Assembly: GCF_011742555.1 (NCBI RefSeq) | Contig: NZ_JAAQQR010000002.1 | Coordinates: forward strand, 434,001 to 498,000 | Source of the DNA: Luteibacter jiangsuensis | GTDB taxonomy: Bacteria > Pseudomonadota > Gammaproteobacteria > Xanthomonadales > Rhodanobacteraceae | Direction: 5' to 3' | DNA: 64,000 nucleotides | Shown here: positions 1 to 11,364 of the stretch, one piece after another | Position numbering within the stretch: position 1 is the stretch's first letter | Layout of the letters: each line of letters starts with the position of its first letter | Program-made: the position numbers and the translations under genes | The notes under the pieces: generated by a model | What the model was told of the DNA's origin: nothing | What the model saw: the letters and a program-made list of their open reading frames with translations, nothing else | Database searches by the model: none

Positions 1-1
1 C

Positions 2-1258
<1,257 letters not shown>

Positions 1259-1264
1259 CCCACT

Positions 1265-1371
1265 GTAGGAGCGCGCCCTGCGCGCGACATGTTTTGAGGC
1301 CGTGCCGGAGAGCTGGCACGCCAGCTTCCAGACTGAAGCAAAAAACTGTCGCGCGCAGGGCGCGCTCCTAC
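1265..1371. repeat. Palindromic intergenic repeat, GTAGGAGCGCG family
   Basis: A left arm beginning GTAGGAGCGCGCCCTGCGCG at 1265 has a near-perfect inverted copy ending CGCGCTCCTAC at 1371. The arms of about 24 bp enclose about 60 bp that hold a smaller GCTGGCACGCCAGC palindrome. It sits right after hppA. It resembles REP/BIME-type elements and differs from the more common GTGGGAGCC family in this window. A truncated relative starts at 11821. Confidence 0.75.
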
Positions 1372-1426
1372 GCCGACCCGGCGGCCTCTCACCGTGACAC
1401 CTCATCCCCACAGGAACCAAAACCCG

Positions 1427-3547
1427 ATGCATCGACGCTGGATTGCGCTGGCCTTCGCCCTTACCTTCTCTGGCATGACCCAGGCATACGACACCCCGAA
1501 GACCCCGCCCGCCGCTCCGGCGAATACGAACGACGAAAACCTCTGGCTCGAGGACATCGACGGGGCCAAGCCCCTCGACTGGGTGAAAAAGGAAAACGCC
1601 CAGACGGTATCCAGGTACGCCGAAAGCCAGGACTTCAAGACGCTGGACGCGCGCATCCTCGAGGTGCTCGATTCCGACGCGAAGATTCCCGTGGTCAGCA
1701 AGATCGGCGACCACTTCTACAATTTCTGGCGCGACAAGGAGCACCCCAAGGGCCTCTGGCGGCGTACGACGCTGGCCGAGTACCGCAAGGACAAGCCCGC
1801 CTGGGAAACGGTGATCGACCTCGACGCCCTCGCCGCGTCCGAAAAGGAAAACTGGGTGTGGCACGGCGCGCAATGTCTCAAGCCCGACTATCGCCGCTGC
1901 CTCGTCTCGCTGTCGCGCGGCGGTGCCGACGCCGACGTGGTGCGTGAATTCGACCTGTCGAACAAGACCTTCGTCAAAGACGGCTTCACCCTGCCCGAGG
2001 CGAAGACCCTCGTCTCCTGGATCGACGACGACCATCTCTACGTGGCCACCGACTTCGGTCCGGGCTCGATGACCGACTCGAGCTACGCGCGCATCGTGAA
2101 GGAGTGGAAGCGAGGTACGCCCCTCTCTTCCGCGAAGACGGTGTACGAAGGCAAGAAGACCGACATGTCGATCTGGGCGTTCCGCGACAGGACGCCGGGT
2201 TACGAGCGCGACTTCGTCTCGCGCGCGCTGGAGTTCTACAGCACCGAGACCTTCCTTCGCGGCAAGGACGGCAAGCTCACCAGGATCGACGTGCCCACCG
2301 ATGCCGAGACTGACGTCGAACGCGAATGGCTGCTGATCGAACCCCGCACCGCGTGGACGGTGGGTGGCAAGACCTATCCGTCCGGTTCCCTGCTGGCCGC
2401 CAACTTCGACGACTTCATGGCGGGCAAGCGCGACATCACGGTACTGTTCACGCCGGACGCGCATACCTCGCTGGCCGGCCACTCGTGGACCCGGCACCAT
2501 CTGATCCTCAACCTGATGCACGACGTCGTGAGCGAGGTACGCATCCTCACGCCGGCGGCCAAGGGCGACTGGAAGAGCGAGGTGCTGACCGGCGCGCCCG
2601 CACTCAGCACCATGCAGGCCGTGGGCGTGGATGCCGACGACAGCGACGCCTATTTCCTCACCGTTACCGGCTACCTGCAGCCCACCACGCTGTACTACGG
2701 CGTACTGGGCCAGGGCGACCGTGAGGCGTTGAAGCACAGCCCTTCGTTCTTCGACGCATCGAAGTTCGCGGTAAGCCAGCATTTCGCCACCTCGAAGGAC
2801 GGCACGAAGGTGCCCTATTTCGAGATCGCGCCAAAGACAATGAAGGCGGACGGCACGAACCCCACGCTCGTCTACGGTTACGGCGGTTTCGAGATCCCGC
2901 TCCAGCCGATGTACTCGGCCGGCGTCGGGCGCGCCTGGCTGGAAAAAGGCGGCGTCTACGTGGTGGCCAATATCCGCGGCGGCGGCGAATACGGCCCGGC
3001 CTGGCACCAGGCGGCGCTGAAGGCCAACCGTCCGCGAGCCTACGAGGACTTCGCGGCCGTGTCGCAGGACCTGATCGACCGCAAGATCACGAGCCCGAAG
3101 CACATGGGCATGATGGGCGGCAGCAACGGCGGCCTCCTCGCCGGCAACATGCTGACGAAGTACCCGCAGCTTTACGGCGCCGTGGTGAGTCAGGTGGCCC
3201 TCCTGGACATGAAACGCTATCCGCACATGTCCGCCGGTGCGTCCTGGATGGCCGAATACGGCGATCCGGACAAACCGGAAGAATGGAAGTACATCCAGAC
3301 CTTCTCGCCGTATCACAACCTCCACAAGGGCACCCAGTACCCGCCCGTGCTCTTCACCACCTCGACCCGCGACGACCGCGTCGGCCCGGTCCATGCCCGC
3401 AAGATGGCGGCCCGCATGCAGGCCATGGGTTTCGACGCCAGCTTCTACGAGAACATCGAGGGCGGCCACGGGGCGGCGGCGGACAACAAGCAGTCGGCGT
3501 TCATGAACGCCCTGGCGTATACCTACCTTTGGGAGCATCTGAAGTAG
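1427..3547 (+). CDS. Prolyl oligopeptidase family serine peptidase (S9), exported
   Basis: Serine peptidase that cleaves short proline-containing peptides, probably in the periplasm. The ATG at 1427 is preferred over the GTG at 1394: AGGA lies 11 bases upstream, and translation from there begins with a clean signal peptide (HRRW, hydrophobic core, cleavage near TQA). The N-terminal half matches the S9A beta-propeller domain. The C-terminal alpha/beta-hydrolase has the nucleophile motif GGSNGG (Ser near residue 565), the RDDRVGP segment with the acid residue (about 648) and the catalytic His in EGGHGAA (about 680). At 706 residues it has full family length. It stands alone between two pyrophosphatase genes. 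Confidence 0.92.
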   Translation: MHRRWIALAFALTFSGMTQAYDTPKTPPAAPANTNDENLWLEDIDGAKPLDWVKKENAQTVSRYAESQDFKTLDARILEVLDSDAKIPVVSKIGDHFYNFWRDKEHPKGLWRRTTLAEYRKDKPAWETVIDLDALAASEKENWVWHGAQCLKPDYRRCLVSLSRGGADADVVREFDLSNKTFVKDGFTLPEAKTLVSWIDDDHLYVATDFGPGSMTDSSYARIVKEWKRGTPLSSAKTVYEGKKTDMSIWAFRDRTPGYERDFVSRALEFYSTETFLRGKDGKLTRIDVPTDAETDVEREWLLIEPRTAWTVGGKTYPSGSLLAANFDDFMAGKRDITVLFTPDAHTSLAGHSWTRHHLILNLMHDVVSEVRILTPAAKGDWKSEVLTGAPALSTMQAVGVDADDSDAYFLTVTGYLQPTTLYYGVLGQGDREALKHSPSFFDASKFAVSQHFATSKDGTKVPYFEIAPKTMKADGTNPTLVYGYGGFEIPLQPMYSAGVGRAWLEKGGVYVVANIRGGGEYGPAWHQAALKANRPRAYEDFAAVSQDLIDRKITSPKHMGMMGGSNGGLLAGNMLTKYPQLYGAVVSQVALLDMKRYPHMSAGASWMAEYGDPDKPEEWKYIQTFSPYHNLHKGTQYPPVLFTTSTRDDRVGPVHARKMAARMQAMGFDASFYENIEGGHGAAADNKQSAFMNALAYTYLWEHLK

Positions 3548-3551
3548 CGGC

Positions 3552-3713
3552 GTGAGTCGGCGCATAGCGCCGCCTGGCGCCAGTGAGTCGGCGCCCCGCG
3601 CCTGTAAGTCGCGGCCTGCAGCCGCTGGAAACCGTCAGTAAGAGCCCGATGGCCGGGTCGCCCGGCTTTACTGACGGTTCACGCTTTCCAAGCCGCCTTG
3701 GCGGCTGACTTAC
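3552..3713. repeat. Cluster of small GTRAGTC hairpins after the S9 peptidase gene
   Basis: GTGAGTCGGCG occurs at 3552 and 3583, GTAAGTC at 3604, and the inverse GACTTAC at 3707. Each is followed or preceded by a short GC-rich stem. Between them an 11-bp perfect inverted repeat (ACCGTCAGTAA at 3631-3641, TTACTGACGGT at 3668-3678) encloses a second GC-rich stem. The last structure could end transcription of the peptidase gene, but no T-tract follows it. No gene is supported here. Confidence 0.6.
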
Positions 3714-3730
3714 TGGGGGGTCCCCCGGTA

Positions 3731-3760
3731 TCCTTGGGGGCTGCCAAACCCCACCAAGGA
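3731..3760 (+). promoter_or_regulatory. Hairpin covering the ppa ribosome-binding site
   Basis: TCCTTGGGG (3731-3739) can pair with CCCCACCAAGGA (3749-3760) around a loop of about nine bases. The 3' strand contains AAGGA, the Shine-Dalgarno sequence of ppa, six bases before its ATG at 3767. If formed in the mRNA, the stem would limit ribosome access. No known riboswitch class is recognised. The pairing is directly visible; the regulatory role is inference. Confidence 0.45.
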
Positions 3761-3766
3761 CCCCCC

Positions 3767-4300
3767 ATGGGACTGCACCTCGTTTCCGCCGGCCGCAACG
3801 TGCCGGACGAAATCAACGTCATCATCGAAATCCCGAAGGATGCCGAGCCGGTCAAGTACGAAGTCGAGAAGGAAAGCGGTGCGATCTTCGTCGACCGCAT
3901 CCTCTCCACCCCGATGCGCTATCCGTGCAACTACGGCTACGTGCCGGGCACGCTCGGCGGCGACGGCGACCCGCTCGACGCCCTGGTGATCCTGCCCCTG
4001 TCGCTGGTGCCCGGCTCCGTCATCCGCTGCCACCCGGTGGGCATGCTCAAGATGACCGACGAAGCGGGCGCCGACGAGAAGCTGGTCGTCGTGCCGGTGG
4101 AAAAGGTGTTCGCCGGCTACGCCCACATCCGCGACATCAAGCAGGTGTCCGGCCACTGGCTGGAGCGCATCGGCCACTTCTTCGAGCACTACAAGGATCT
4201 CGAGAAGGGCAAGTGGGTGAAGGTCGAGGGCTGGGTCGGCGCCGATGAGGCGAAGGCCGAGATCCAGGCCGGCATCGGTCGTTACAAGACCGATAAGTAA
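3767..4300 (+). CDS. ppa: Inorganic pyrophosphatase, soluble (family I)
   Basis: Cytoplasmic Mg2+-dependent hydrolysis of pyrophosphate to phosphate, which pulls biosynthetic reactions forward. The product is 177 residues, typical for bacterial family I enzymes (E. coli 176). It has the metal-binding signature DGDPLDALV at about residues 65-73, the YPCNYGYVPGT segment and the C-terminal region around KWVKVEGW. The ATG at 3767 follows AAGGA with six-base spacing; upstream in-frame codons have no family match. Proximity to hppA puts both PPi-hydrolysing enzymes within 4.3 kb. Confidence 0.97.
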   Translation: MGLHLVSAGRNVPDEINVIIEIPKDAEPVKYEVEKESGAIFVDRILSTPMRYPCNYGYVPGTLGGDGDPLDALVILPLSLVPGSVIRCHPVGMLKMTDEAGADEKLVVVPVEKVFAGYAHIRDIKQVSGHWLERIGHFFEHYKDLEKGKWVKVEGWVGADEAKAEIQAGIGRYKTDK

Positions 4301-4316
4301 GGCTGGCTGCTTTGTG

Positions 4317-4421
4317 TGGGAGCCGCTTCAGCGGCGATCCGCGATAGCGGGCACGCTTGCCGCGAGGCGATAGCGGGCACGCTTGCCGCGAGCGTCCACC
4401 GCCGCTGAAGCGGCTCCCACA
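4317..4421. repeat. REP/BIME-like palindrome (GTGGGAGCC family) with tandem 26-bp core
   Basis: The left arm GTGGGAGCCGCTTCAGCGGC starts near 4316. The right arm GCCGCTGAAGCGGCTCCCAC ends at 4420. Between them a 26-bp unit is perfectly duplicated in tandem (4341-4366 and 4367-4392). It lies between the converging ppa and DUF2333 genes. Seven elements of this family occur in the window. Confidence 0.85.
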
Positions 4422-4427
4422 AAAGCT

Positions 4428-5447
4428 TCAACCGCGGCCCAGCAGGGCCCGCAGATCGATGATCGCCGCGTTCGCGCGCGACACGTAGTTCGCCATCACC
4501 AGCGAATGGTTGGCGAAGAAACCGAACGGCGAACCATTCAGCACCACCGGGCTGCCCAGCGACTTCTGCGACTCCTCGAGTTCGCGGATCACCTGCTGCA
4601 GGCTCGCGTCGGCATTCTTGCTGCGAAGGATGGGCGCGAAGTCGTGGCGGATCGCCTTGAGCTGCTCGAGCAACGTCCAGGTATACCCGCGAGCCTCGTA
4701 GAAGTTGTCGTCGATCTTGGACCAGGGCGTCTTCACGTAGATCGCCTTCGCCGGGCCGGCGTTGGCGCCCACGGAGGCATCCGGCGCCGCGTCCACCTTC
4801 AACTGGCCCACGCTGGCCGAGAGCCGCTGCGACAGGGAACCCAGACGCGCCGACACCGTCTGCAGGTAATCGGCAAGATTGTCCGCCCTCGCATAGAAAT
4901 GGGCATTGGCATCGGCCGCGTCACTCAGCCTGCCGAGGTAGTTCTCGAGATCGTTCACGGCCTTGCCGTACTGCGATTCGGAACTCGGCAGCAGCCAGCG
5001 ATCGTTCGGACTGTTGAGCAGAGGGTCTGCTTCGGCCAGGTCCTTGTCTTCGGTGGACTGCGTCTGCGAGCGGCTGAAATCGTTGCGCAGGGCGCGGGCC
5101 AGATCGCGGGACGCAGTCAGCGACCCGAATTCCCAGTTCGGCATGTTGTCCATGAACACACCTGGAGGCAGTCGGTCGTTGCTGAGGTAACCGCCACGCT
5201 TGTCCATCAGAGTATCGACGGAACGGATCAGCGTATACGTGGTGACTGCGCCGGTGCTCATGGGCCGGCCGATGTCCTTCATGTGCGCGGTGGTGACCGC
5301 GACCGGGTCGAACTGCTCCGGCTCCTTGTCCCACCACCACATGAGTGCCAGCACGAGCAGGACCAGCACGGCGATCGGCACGAGGATCGCCAGGCCGGGG
5401 AAGCTGCGCCGGCGTCGCGGCGGCGCGGATGGGGCGGTCGCATTCAT
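4428..5447 (-). CDS. DUF2333 family inner-membrane protein
   Basis: A 339-residue protein of the DUF2333 family, function unknown. A proline/arginine-rich N-terminus is followed by one transmembrane helix (about residues 19-37), ending WWWDKEPEQFDPV, which is characteristic of the family. The rest is a soluble, presumably periplasmic domain rich in helix-forming residues. The ATG at 5447 is preceded by AAGGAAG-like sequence. It ends at the REP element; no operon partner is evident, and the next gene on the same strand starts at 6062. Family assignment is from sequence recognition; no role is proposed. Confidence 0.85.
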   Translation of the reverse strand: MNATAPSAPPRRRRSFPGLAILVPIAVLVLLVLALMWWWDKEPEQFDPVAVTTAHMKDIGRPMSTGAVTTYTLIRSVDTLMDKRGGYLSNDRLPPGVFMDNMPNWEFGSLTASRDLARALRNDFSRSQTQSTEDKDLAEADPLLNSPNDRWLLPSSESQYGKAVNDLENYLGRLSDAADANAHFYARADNLADYLQTVSARLGSLSQRLSASVGQLKVDAAPDASVGANAGPAKAIYVKTPWSKIDDNFYEARGYTWTLLEQLKAIRHDFAPILRSKNADASLQQVIRELEESQKSLGSPVVLNGSPFGFFANHSLVMANYVSRANAAIIDLRALLGRG

Positions 5448-5489
5448 GGGGACTTCCTTCTTGTCGCGAACGTGAGCGCCTAGCTTAGC

Positions 5490-6062
5490 TCAGCGAAGCG
5501 GGGGTGCCGTGGGCTCGCCCTTCGCGCCGAGGTTCTCGAGCAGCGTGGCCATGTCCTCGGCGTGTTCCTCTTCCTGCGCCAGGATGTCCTCCATGATGCG
5601 CCGGGTCGTCGGGTCGTCGTCGCCGATGTACTGCACAATGGCGCGGTAGCTGTCGATCGCGATGCGCTCGGCGACCAGGTCTTCCTTGATCATGTCCACC
5701 AGGGTGGTGCCTTCCACATAATCGGCATGGCTGCGCGAGAGCAGGCCGTCCGGGTTGAAGTTCGGCGTACCGTCGAGCTGGGTGATGCGCTCGGCGATGC
5801 GGTCGGCGTGCTCCTGCTCTTCCGTGGCGTGCTCGAGGAACTCCGCCTTCACGCTCTGCGAATGGATGCCCGGCGCCATGTAGTAGTGGTACTTGTAGCG
5901 CAGCACGCAGACGAGCTCCGTGGCGAGGGCCTCGTTGAGGAGCTTGATCACCGTCTCGCGGTCGGCGCGGTACCCGGAGGTGACCGCGCCGTTGTCGATG
6001 TGCTCGCGTGCGCGCTTGCGGATGTTCTCAATATCGCTGATGAAGGGCTTCGGCTGGGACAT
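5490..6062 (-). CDS. Ferritin-like di-iron protein (bacterioferritin/Dps-related)
   Basis: A 190-residue four-helix ferritin-like protein. Two iron-ligand motifs are visible: an early Glu in NEALATELVCVLRYKYHY with EHATEEQEHAD following, and a later Glu in KEDLVAERIAIDSYR with EDILAQEEEHAED. Together these give the E...ExxH pairs of a di-iron site. Such proteins oxidise and store iron or protect against peroxide. The start at 6062 (MSQPKP) has AGGAG upstream; a longer frame to 6206 lacks homology and a ribosome site. It may share a transcript with thiC, which ends 79 bp upstream on the same strand, though a separate promoter is possible. Confidence 0.85.
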   Translation of the reverse strand: MSQPKPFISDIENIRKRAREHIDNGAVTSGYRADRETVIKLLNEALATELVCVLRYKYHYYMAPGIHSQSVKAEFLEHATEEQEHADRIAERITQLDGTPNFNPDGLLSRSHADYVEGTTLVDMIKEDLVAERIAIDSYRAIVQYIGDDDPTTRRIMEDILAQEEEHAEDMATLLENLGAKGEPTAPPLR

Positions 6063-6141
6063 GCCTGGTCTCCTTTGAAGGGACTGGGGGATGCCAAACG
6101 TTAGGACGCGATACGGAAAATCCTGGTGAAGAGGCGGCTTC

Positions 6142-8151
<2,010 letters not shown>

Positions 8152-8183
8152 ACCGATTAAAGCACGAAGCGGATGCGGATGGG

Positions 8184-8849
8184 TCAGACGCTGACGTTGC
8201 GCGGGGAATAGGCGCGCATGAACATGTCGACCGCGGCCAGCGCGTTGGCATTCACCTCTTCGGCGAACTGCACCGCACAGTCTTCGCAGCCGAACAGGCG
8301 GCGGATCAGCAGGTCGCCCTTGAGCAGGGCAAGAAACTGCGTGGTGGCGCGCGACACGTCGGGGATGTCGAGCTGACCACGCGCGGCCGCGCCTTCGAGC
8401 AGGCGCTGCATGAGCTTGTGCATGCGTACCGGACCTTCTTCCCAGACCAGTCGCCCGAAGCGCGGATTGCCGCCGTTGTGGCAGTCGGAAAGGATGGCGC
8501 GGAAGGTGCCCACCGACTCGGTATTGGTTTCCATGGCCGCATGACGGCTGGCGATATTGCTGAGCGTGGCCCGGATGTCGGTGCCCTGACTGAAATCGAA
8601 CAGGTCGTCCGGCAGGCGCTCCTGCACGTGCGCGCGGATCACCTCGCGAAAGAGGTTGTCCTTGTCGCCGAAGTGGCTGTACACCGTGAGCTTCGACACA
8701 CCCGCGGAGGCCGCGACGGCATCCATGCTGGTGCCGGCGAAGCCGCCCTGGGTGAAGAGCGCCTTGGCGGCATCGAGGATGGCCGCTCGCTTTTCCATGT
8801 CCTTCGGACGCCCGGGTCCCTGGGTCTTGAGTTTCGGGCTGGCGTTCAT
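8184..8849 (-). CDS. TetR/AcrR family transcriptional regulator (AefR-like)
   Basis: A 221-residue repressor-type regulator. The N-terminal helix-turn-helix spans roughly residues 20-66 (RAAILDAAKALFTQGGF... VSKLTVYSHFGDKDNLF). The C-terminal ligand domain resembles the AefR-type TetR_C domain. A GCEDC pair of cysteines near residue 190 is notable and might sense redox state or a metal (inference). It is divergent from pcm-tolC with a 328-bp gap, so tolC control is conceivable, but many such regulators govern distant efflux genes. Target unknown. Confidence 0.88.
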   Translation of the reverse strand: MNASPKLKTQGPGRPKDMEKRAAILDAAKALFTQGGFAGTSMDAVAASAGVSKLTVYSHFGDKDNLFREVIRAHVQERLPDDLFDFSQGTDIRATLSNIASRHAAMETNTESVGTFRAILSDCHNGGNPRFGRLVWEEGPVRMHKLMQRLLEGAAARGQLDIPDVSRATTQFLALLKGDLLIRRLFGCEDCAVQFAEEVNANALAAVDMFMRAYSPRNVSV

Positions 8850-9177
8850 GGCTGCACCTTCACAAACAGAGATTATGACTTTATTATACGCGGCGGTTCA
8901 GTTATTTCCAGCAGGCTGCTGACCGCTCCGGCTACCTTAGAATGGTAGATGGGGGTGCAGCGGTGGTTACCCCAATGGGATCGGGGGTTTGCCGCCCGGG
9001 CCGTTCAGGAACCTGAGGGCGTCCGGCGAGGGAGGCATGACTTCCGTCAGTCCCGTCCGGTGACTTCCGGCACTTCGTCCCGAAGCACGGGCACCGCAGC
9101 CTTTAGCTATTGGGTAGCGGGCGCTAAGCGCTTATCCTTCAAAATCTTTTTTTGCAGCTTTCGTACGGAATACAACC
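8850..9177. promoter_or_regulatory. 328-bp divergent intergenic region between the TetR gene and pcm-tolC
   Basis: No gene is supported. On the minus strand TATAAT occurs at 8888-8883, a good -10 box for the regulator gene; no clear -35 was found. Two dyads lie beside it: GCGGTTCAG (8893-8901) against CTGACCGC (8919-8926), and CAGCA-GGC-TGCTG (8909-8921). They are candidate operator sites for TetR autoregulation. Towards pcm there is a GCGCT-A-AGCGC palindrome near 9121-9131 and an AT-rich stretch (AAAATCTTTTTTT). The middle 150 bp is GC-rich and could form structured RNA, but no known class is recognised. Confidence 0.45.
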
Positions 9178-9837
9178 ATGGCGATGAATTTCGAGCAGGC
9201 CCGGCAGAACATGGTCGAGAACCAGGTGCGTCCCTGGGAGGTTCTCGACGCCGACGTCCTCGAGACCCTGAAGAGCGTGCGCCGCGAAGACTTCGTCGCT
9301 CCCGAGCACCGCAATGTGGCGTTCGCCGACCTCACCCTGCCCCTGGGGCACGGCGAGGTGATGATGAAGCCGGTGATCGAAGGCCGCGTGCTCCAGGCCT
9401 TGGCGCTCAATAAGGTCGACGAGGTGCTGGAAATCGGCACCGGTTCCGGTTACCTGACGGCATGCCTCGCCCGCCTCGCCGGCAAGGTCACCAGCATCGA
9501 CATGCACGCCGACTTCGTCGAGGCCGCCCGCGCACGTCTCGCTGCCGCCGGCGTGGCGAACGTGTCGCTGGAAACCGCCGAGGCCGTCAACGGCTACACG
9601 CCTGCGGGCGTTTTCGATGCCGTCGTGGTCACGGGCGCCGTGCACGCCGTTCCCGAGAAGTTCGTGCGCTGGCTGAAGCCCGGCGGACGCATGTTCGTGG
9701 TACGCGGCGATTCCCCCGCGCAGACGGCCGTCCTGCTCACCCACGAGGGCGACGGGCGCTATCGCGAGGAATCGCTGTTCGAAACGGACCTTCCGTACCT
9801 GGCGCATGCCGCGCCGGTGAAGCGGTTCGTGCTCTGA
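9178..9837 (+). CDS. pcm: Protein-L-isoaspartate O-methyltransferase family protein
   Basis: SAM-dependent methyltransferase of the PCMT family, which repairs isoaspartyl residues in aged proteins. The product is 219 residues. The SAM-binding motif VLEIGTGSGYLTACLA lies near residue 85 and an acidic post-motif SIDMHADFVE follows. PLGHGEVMMKP corresponds to the family's substrate loop. This short PCMT variant lies directly upstream of tolC here, 34 bp apart on the same strand, suggesting co-transcription. The ATG at 9178 is the only good start; ATG at 9184 is an alternative. Confidence 0.88.
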   Translation: MAMNFEQARQNMVENQVRPWEVLDADVLETLKSVRREDFVAPEHRNVAFADLTLPLGHGEVMMKPVIEGRVLQALALNKVDEVLEIGTGSGYLTACLARLAGKVTSIDMHADFVEAARARLAAAGVANVSLETAEAVNGYTPAGVFDAVVVTGAVHAVPEKFVRWLKPGGRMFVVRGDSPAQTAVLLTHEGDGRYREESLFETDLPYLAHAAPVKRFVL

Positions 9838-9871
9838 TCCACCCGCTATCCCTCACTTACAAGGCGAAACC

Positions 9872-11272
9872 ATGCGCTTGAAGCTGCTCACTGTCGCGCT
9901 GGCATTGGCTGCGATGCCTTTCGCGAGCCATGCGGAAGACCTGCTCGACGCCTACCGCCAGGCCCGGGCCAACGACCCGGTGCTGTCGCAGGCCGACTCC
10001 ACCCGTCTGGCCACGGGCGAGGGCGTGGTCCAGGCGCGTGCCCTGCTGCTGCCCCAGATCAGCGCACAGCTCAGCCTCAACCAGAGCGATCCGAACGGGC
10101 CGTCGCGGTCGATCGTCACCGATGCCGCCGGCAACCCGGTGGTCGACGGTAACGGCAACCCGGTGCTCACCGGCGACGCCGGCCACACCCGCACACGCAA
10201 CGTCGGGGCCACGATCAGCCAGAGCGTGCTCGATCTCAGCCGCTATGCCGACCTGAAGGCGGCGAAGTCGTCGTCGCAGGCGCAGGACGCCACCTACGAG
10301 GCCGCCCTGCAGCAGCTCGCCACCCGCGTGGCGACGGCGTACTTCCAGGTGCTGACCAACGACGACGCGCTGACCTTCGCCAAGGCCAACGAGCAGGCCC
10401 TGGCCCGTCAGCTCGAGCAGGCCCAGCAGCGTTTCGACGTCGGCCTGGCCGCCATCACCGATGTGCAGGACGCCAAGGCGCAGCACGACACGGCCGTCGC
10501 CAACGTCATCACCGCCGAGAACACCCTGTCCGACTCGCGCGAAGCGCTCACCCAGATCACCGGCAAGCCGGCCGACAACCTGAAGAAGCTGCGCGAAGAC
10601 CTGCCGATGGACGCACCGTCGCCGAACGACCCGAAGGCATGGGTCGCCGAAGCGGTGAAGAACAACCCGACGATCGTCGCTTCGCAGTACAACGTCGATT
10701 CGGCCGAGCACAGCATTTCCTCGGCGCGCGCGGGGCATCTGCCGACCATCGACGCCACCCTCGGCTACAGCAAGTCCACGGCGTGGACGCAGAACAGCGG
10801 TACGGCGGCCACCGCCGGTACGCTCAGCGGTGGCGGTAACGGTCGCGGCGCGACCACCGTCGGCCTCACGCTGAACGTGCCGATCTTCTCCGGTGGCGCC
10901 ACGCAGTCGCGCGTTCGCCAGTCGATCTACCAGCGCGACGCCGCGCAGGACTCCCTGGAGGCCACCCGCCGCCAGGTCGTCCGCGACACGCTGAACTTCT
11001 ACCGTTCGGTCGTGGCCGGCATCAGCAAGGTGGAGGCCACCAAGGCCGCCGTCCAGTCCTCCGAGAGCGCCCGCGACGCGACGCAGGCCGGTTTCGAGGT
11101 CGGCACGCGCACCATCGTCGACGTGCTCCTGGCCCAGCAGAACCTCACCCAGGCCCTCAGCGACTATTCGCAGGCCCGTCACCAGTTCATCCTCGACAAG
11201 CTGCTGCTCAAGCAGTCGGCCGGCACGGTGGACGTGAAGGACCTGGAAGCCGTCAACGCGTTGTTGCAGTAA
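9872..11272 (+). CDS. tolC: TolC family outer-membrane channel protein
   Basis: Outer-membrane trimeric channel that docks with type I secretion systems and tripartite efflux pumps. The product is 466 residues with a signal peptide (RLKLLTVALALAAMPFASHA). The mature part shows two internally related halves of long alternating helices (for example DAYRQARANDPVLSQADS and EVGTRTIVDVLLAQQNLTQA), and the NVPIFSGG strand segment is typical of TolC. No lipobox is present, unlike the NodT-type protein at 47 kb. It is closed by a strong hairpin terminator. Confidence 0.95.
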   Translation: MRLKLLTVALALAAMPFASHAEDLLDAYRQARANDPVLSQADSTRLATGEGVVQARALLLPQISAQLSLNQSDPNGPSRSIVTDAAGNPVVDGNGNPVLTGDAGHTRTRNVGATISQSVLDLSRYADLKAAKSSSQAQDATYEAALQQLATRVATAYFQVLTNDDALTFAKANEQALARQLEQAQQRFDVGLAAITDVQDAKAQHDTAVANVITAENTLSDSREALTQITGKPADNLKKLREDLPMDAPSPNDPKAWVAEAVKNNPTIVASQYNVDSAEHSISSARAGHLPTIDATLGYSKSTAWTQNSGTAATAGTLSGGGNGRGATTVGLTLNVPIFSGGATQSRVRQSIYQRDAAQDSLEATRRQVVRDTLNFYRSVVAGISKVEATKAAVQSSESARDATQAGFEVGTRTIVDVLLAQQNLTQALSDYSQARHQFILDKLLLKQSAGTVDVKDLEAVNALLQ

Positions 11273-11294
11273 CGCTTCCGTTCGACACGCGCAG

Positions 11295-11324
11295 AAAAAA
11301 CGGACCCTCGCGGTCCGTTTTTTT
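11295..11324 (+). terminator. Rho-independent terminator after tolC
   Basis: AAAAAACGGACC and GGTCCGTTTTTT form a 12-bp stem around the loop CTCGC, ending in a T-run. It starts 22 bases after the tolC stop codon. The symmetry would also allow function on the other strand. Confidence 0.93.
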
Positions 11325-11364
11325 ATCGGTTCTTCGCGTATTTTCGGGATGCGTGGCGTACGGT

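Noticed and set aside
4301-4427. CRISPR-like tandem repeat
   Set aside because: Only two 26-bp units with no spacers; it is the core of a palindromic REP element.
8850-9177. Possible small RNA or riboswitch before pcm-tolC
   Set aside because: Structured GC-rich sequence, but no known class is recognisable and no promoter/terminator pair defines a transcript.
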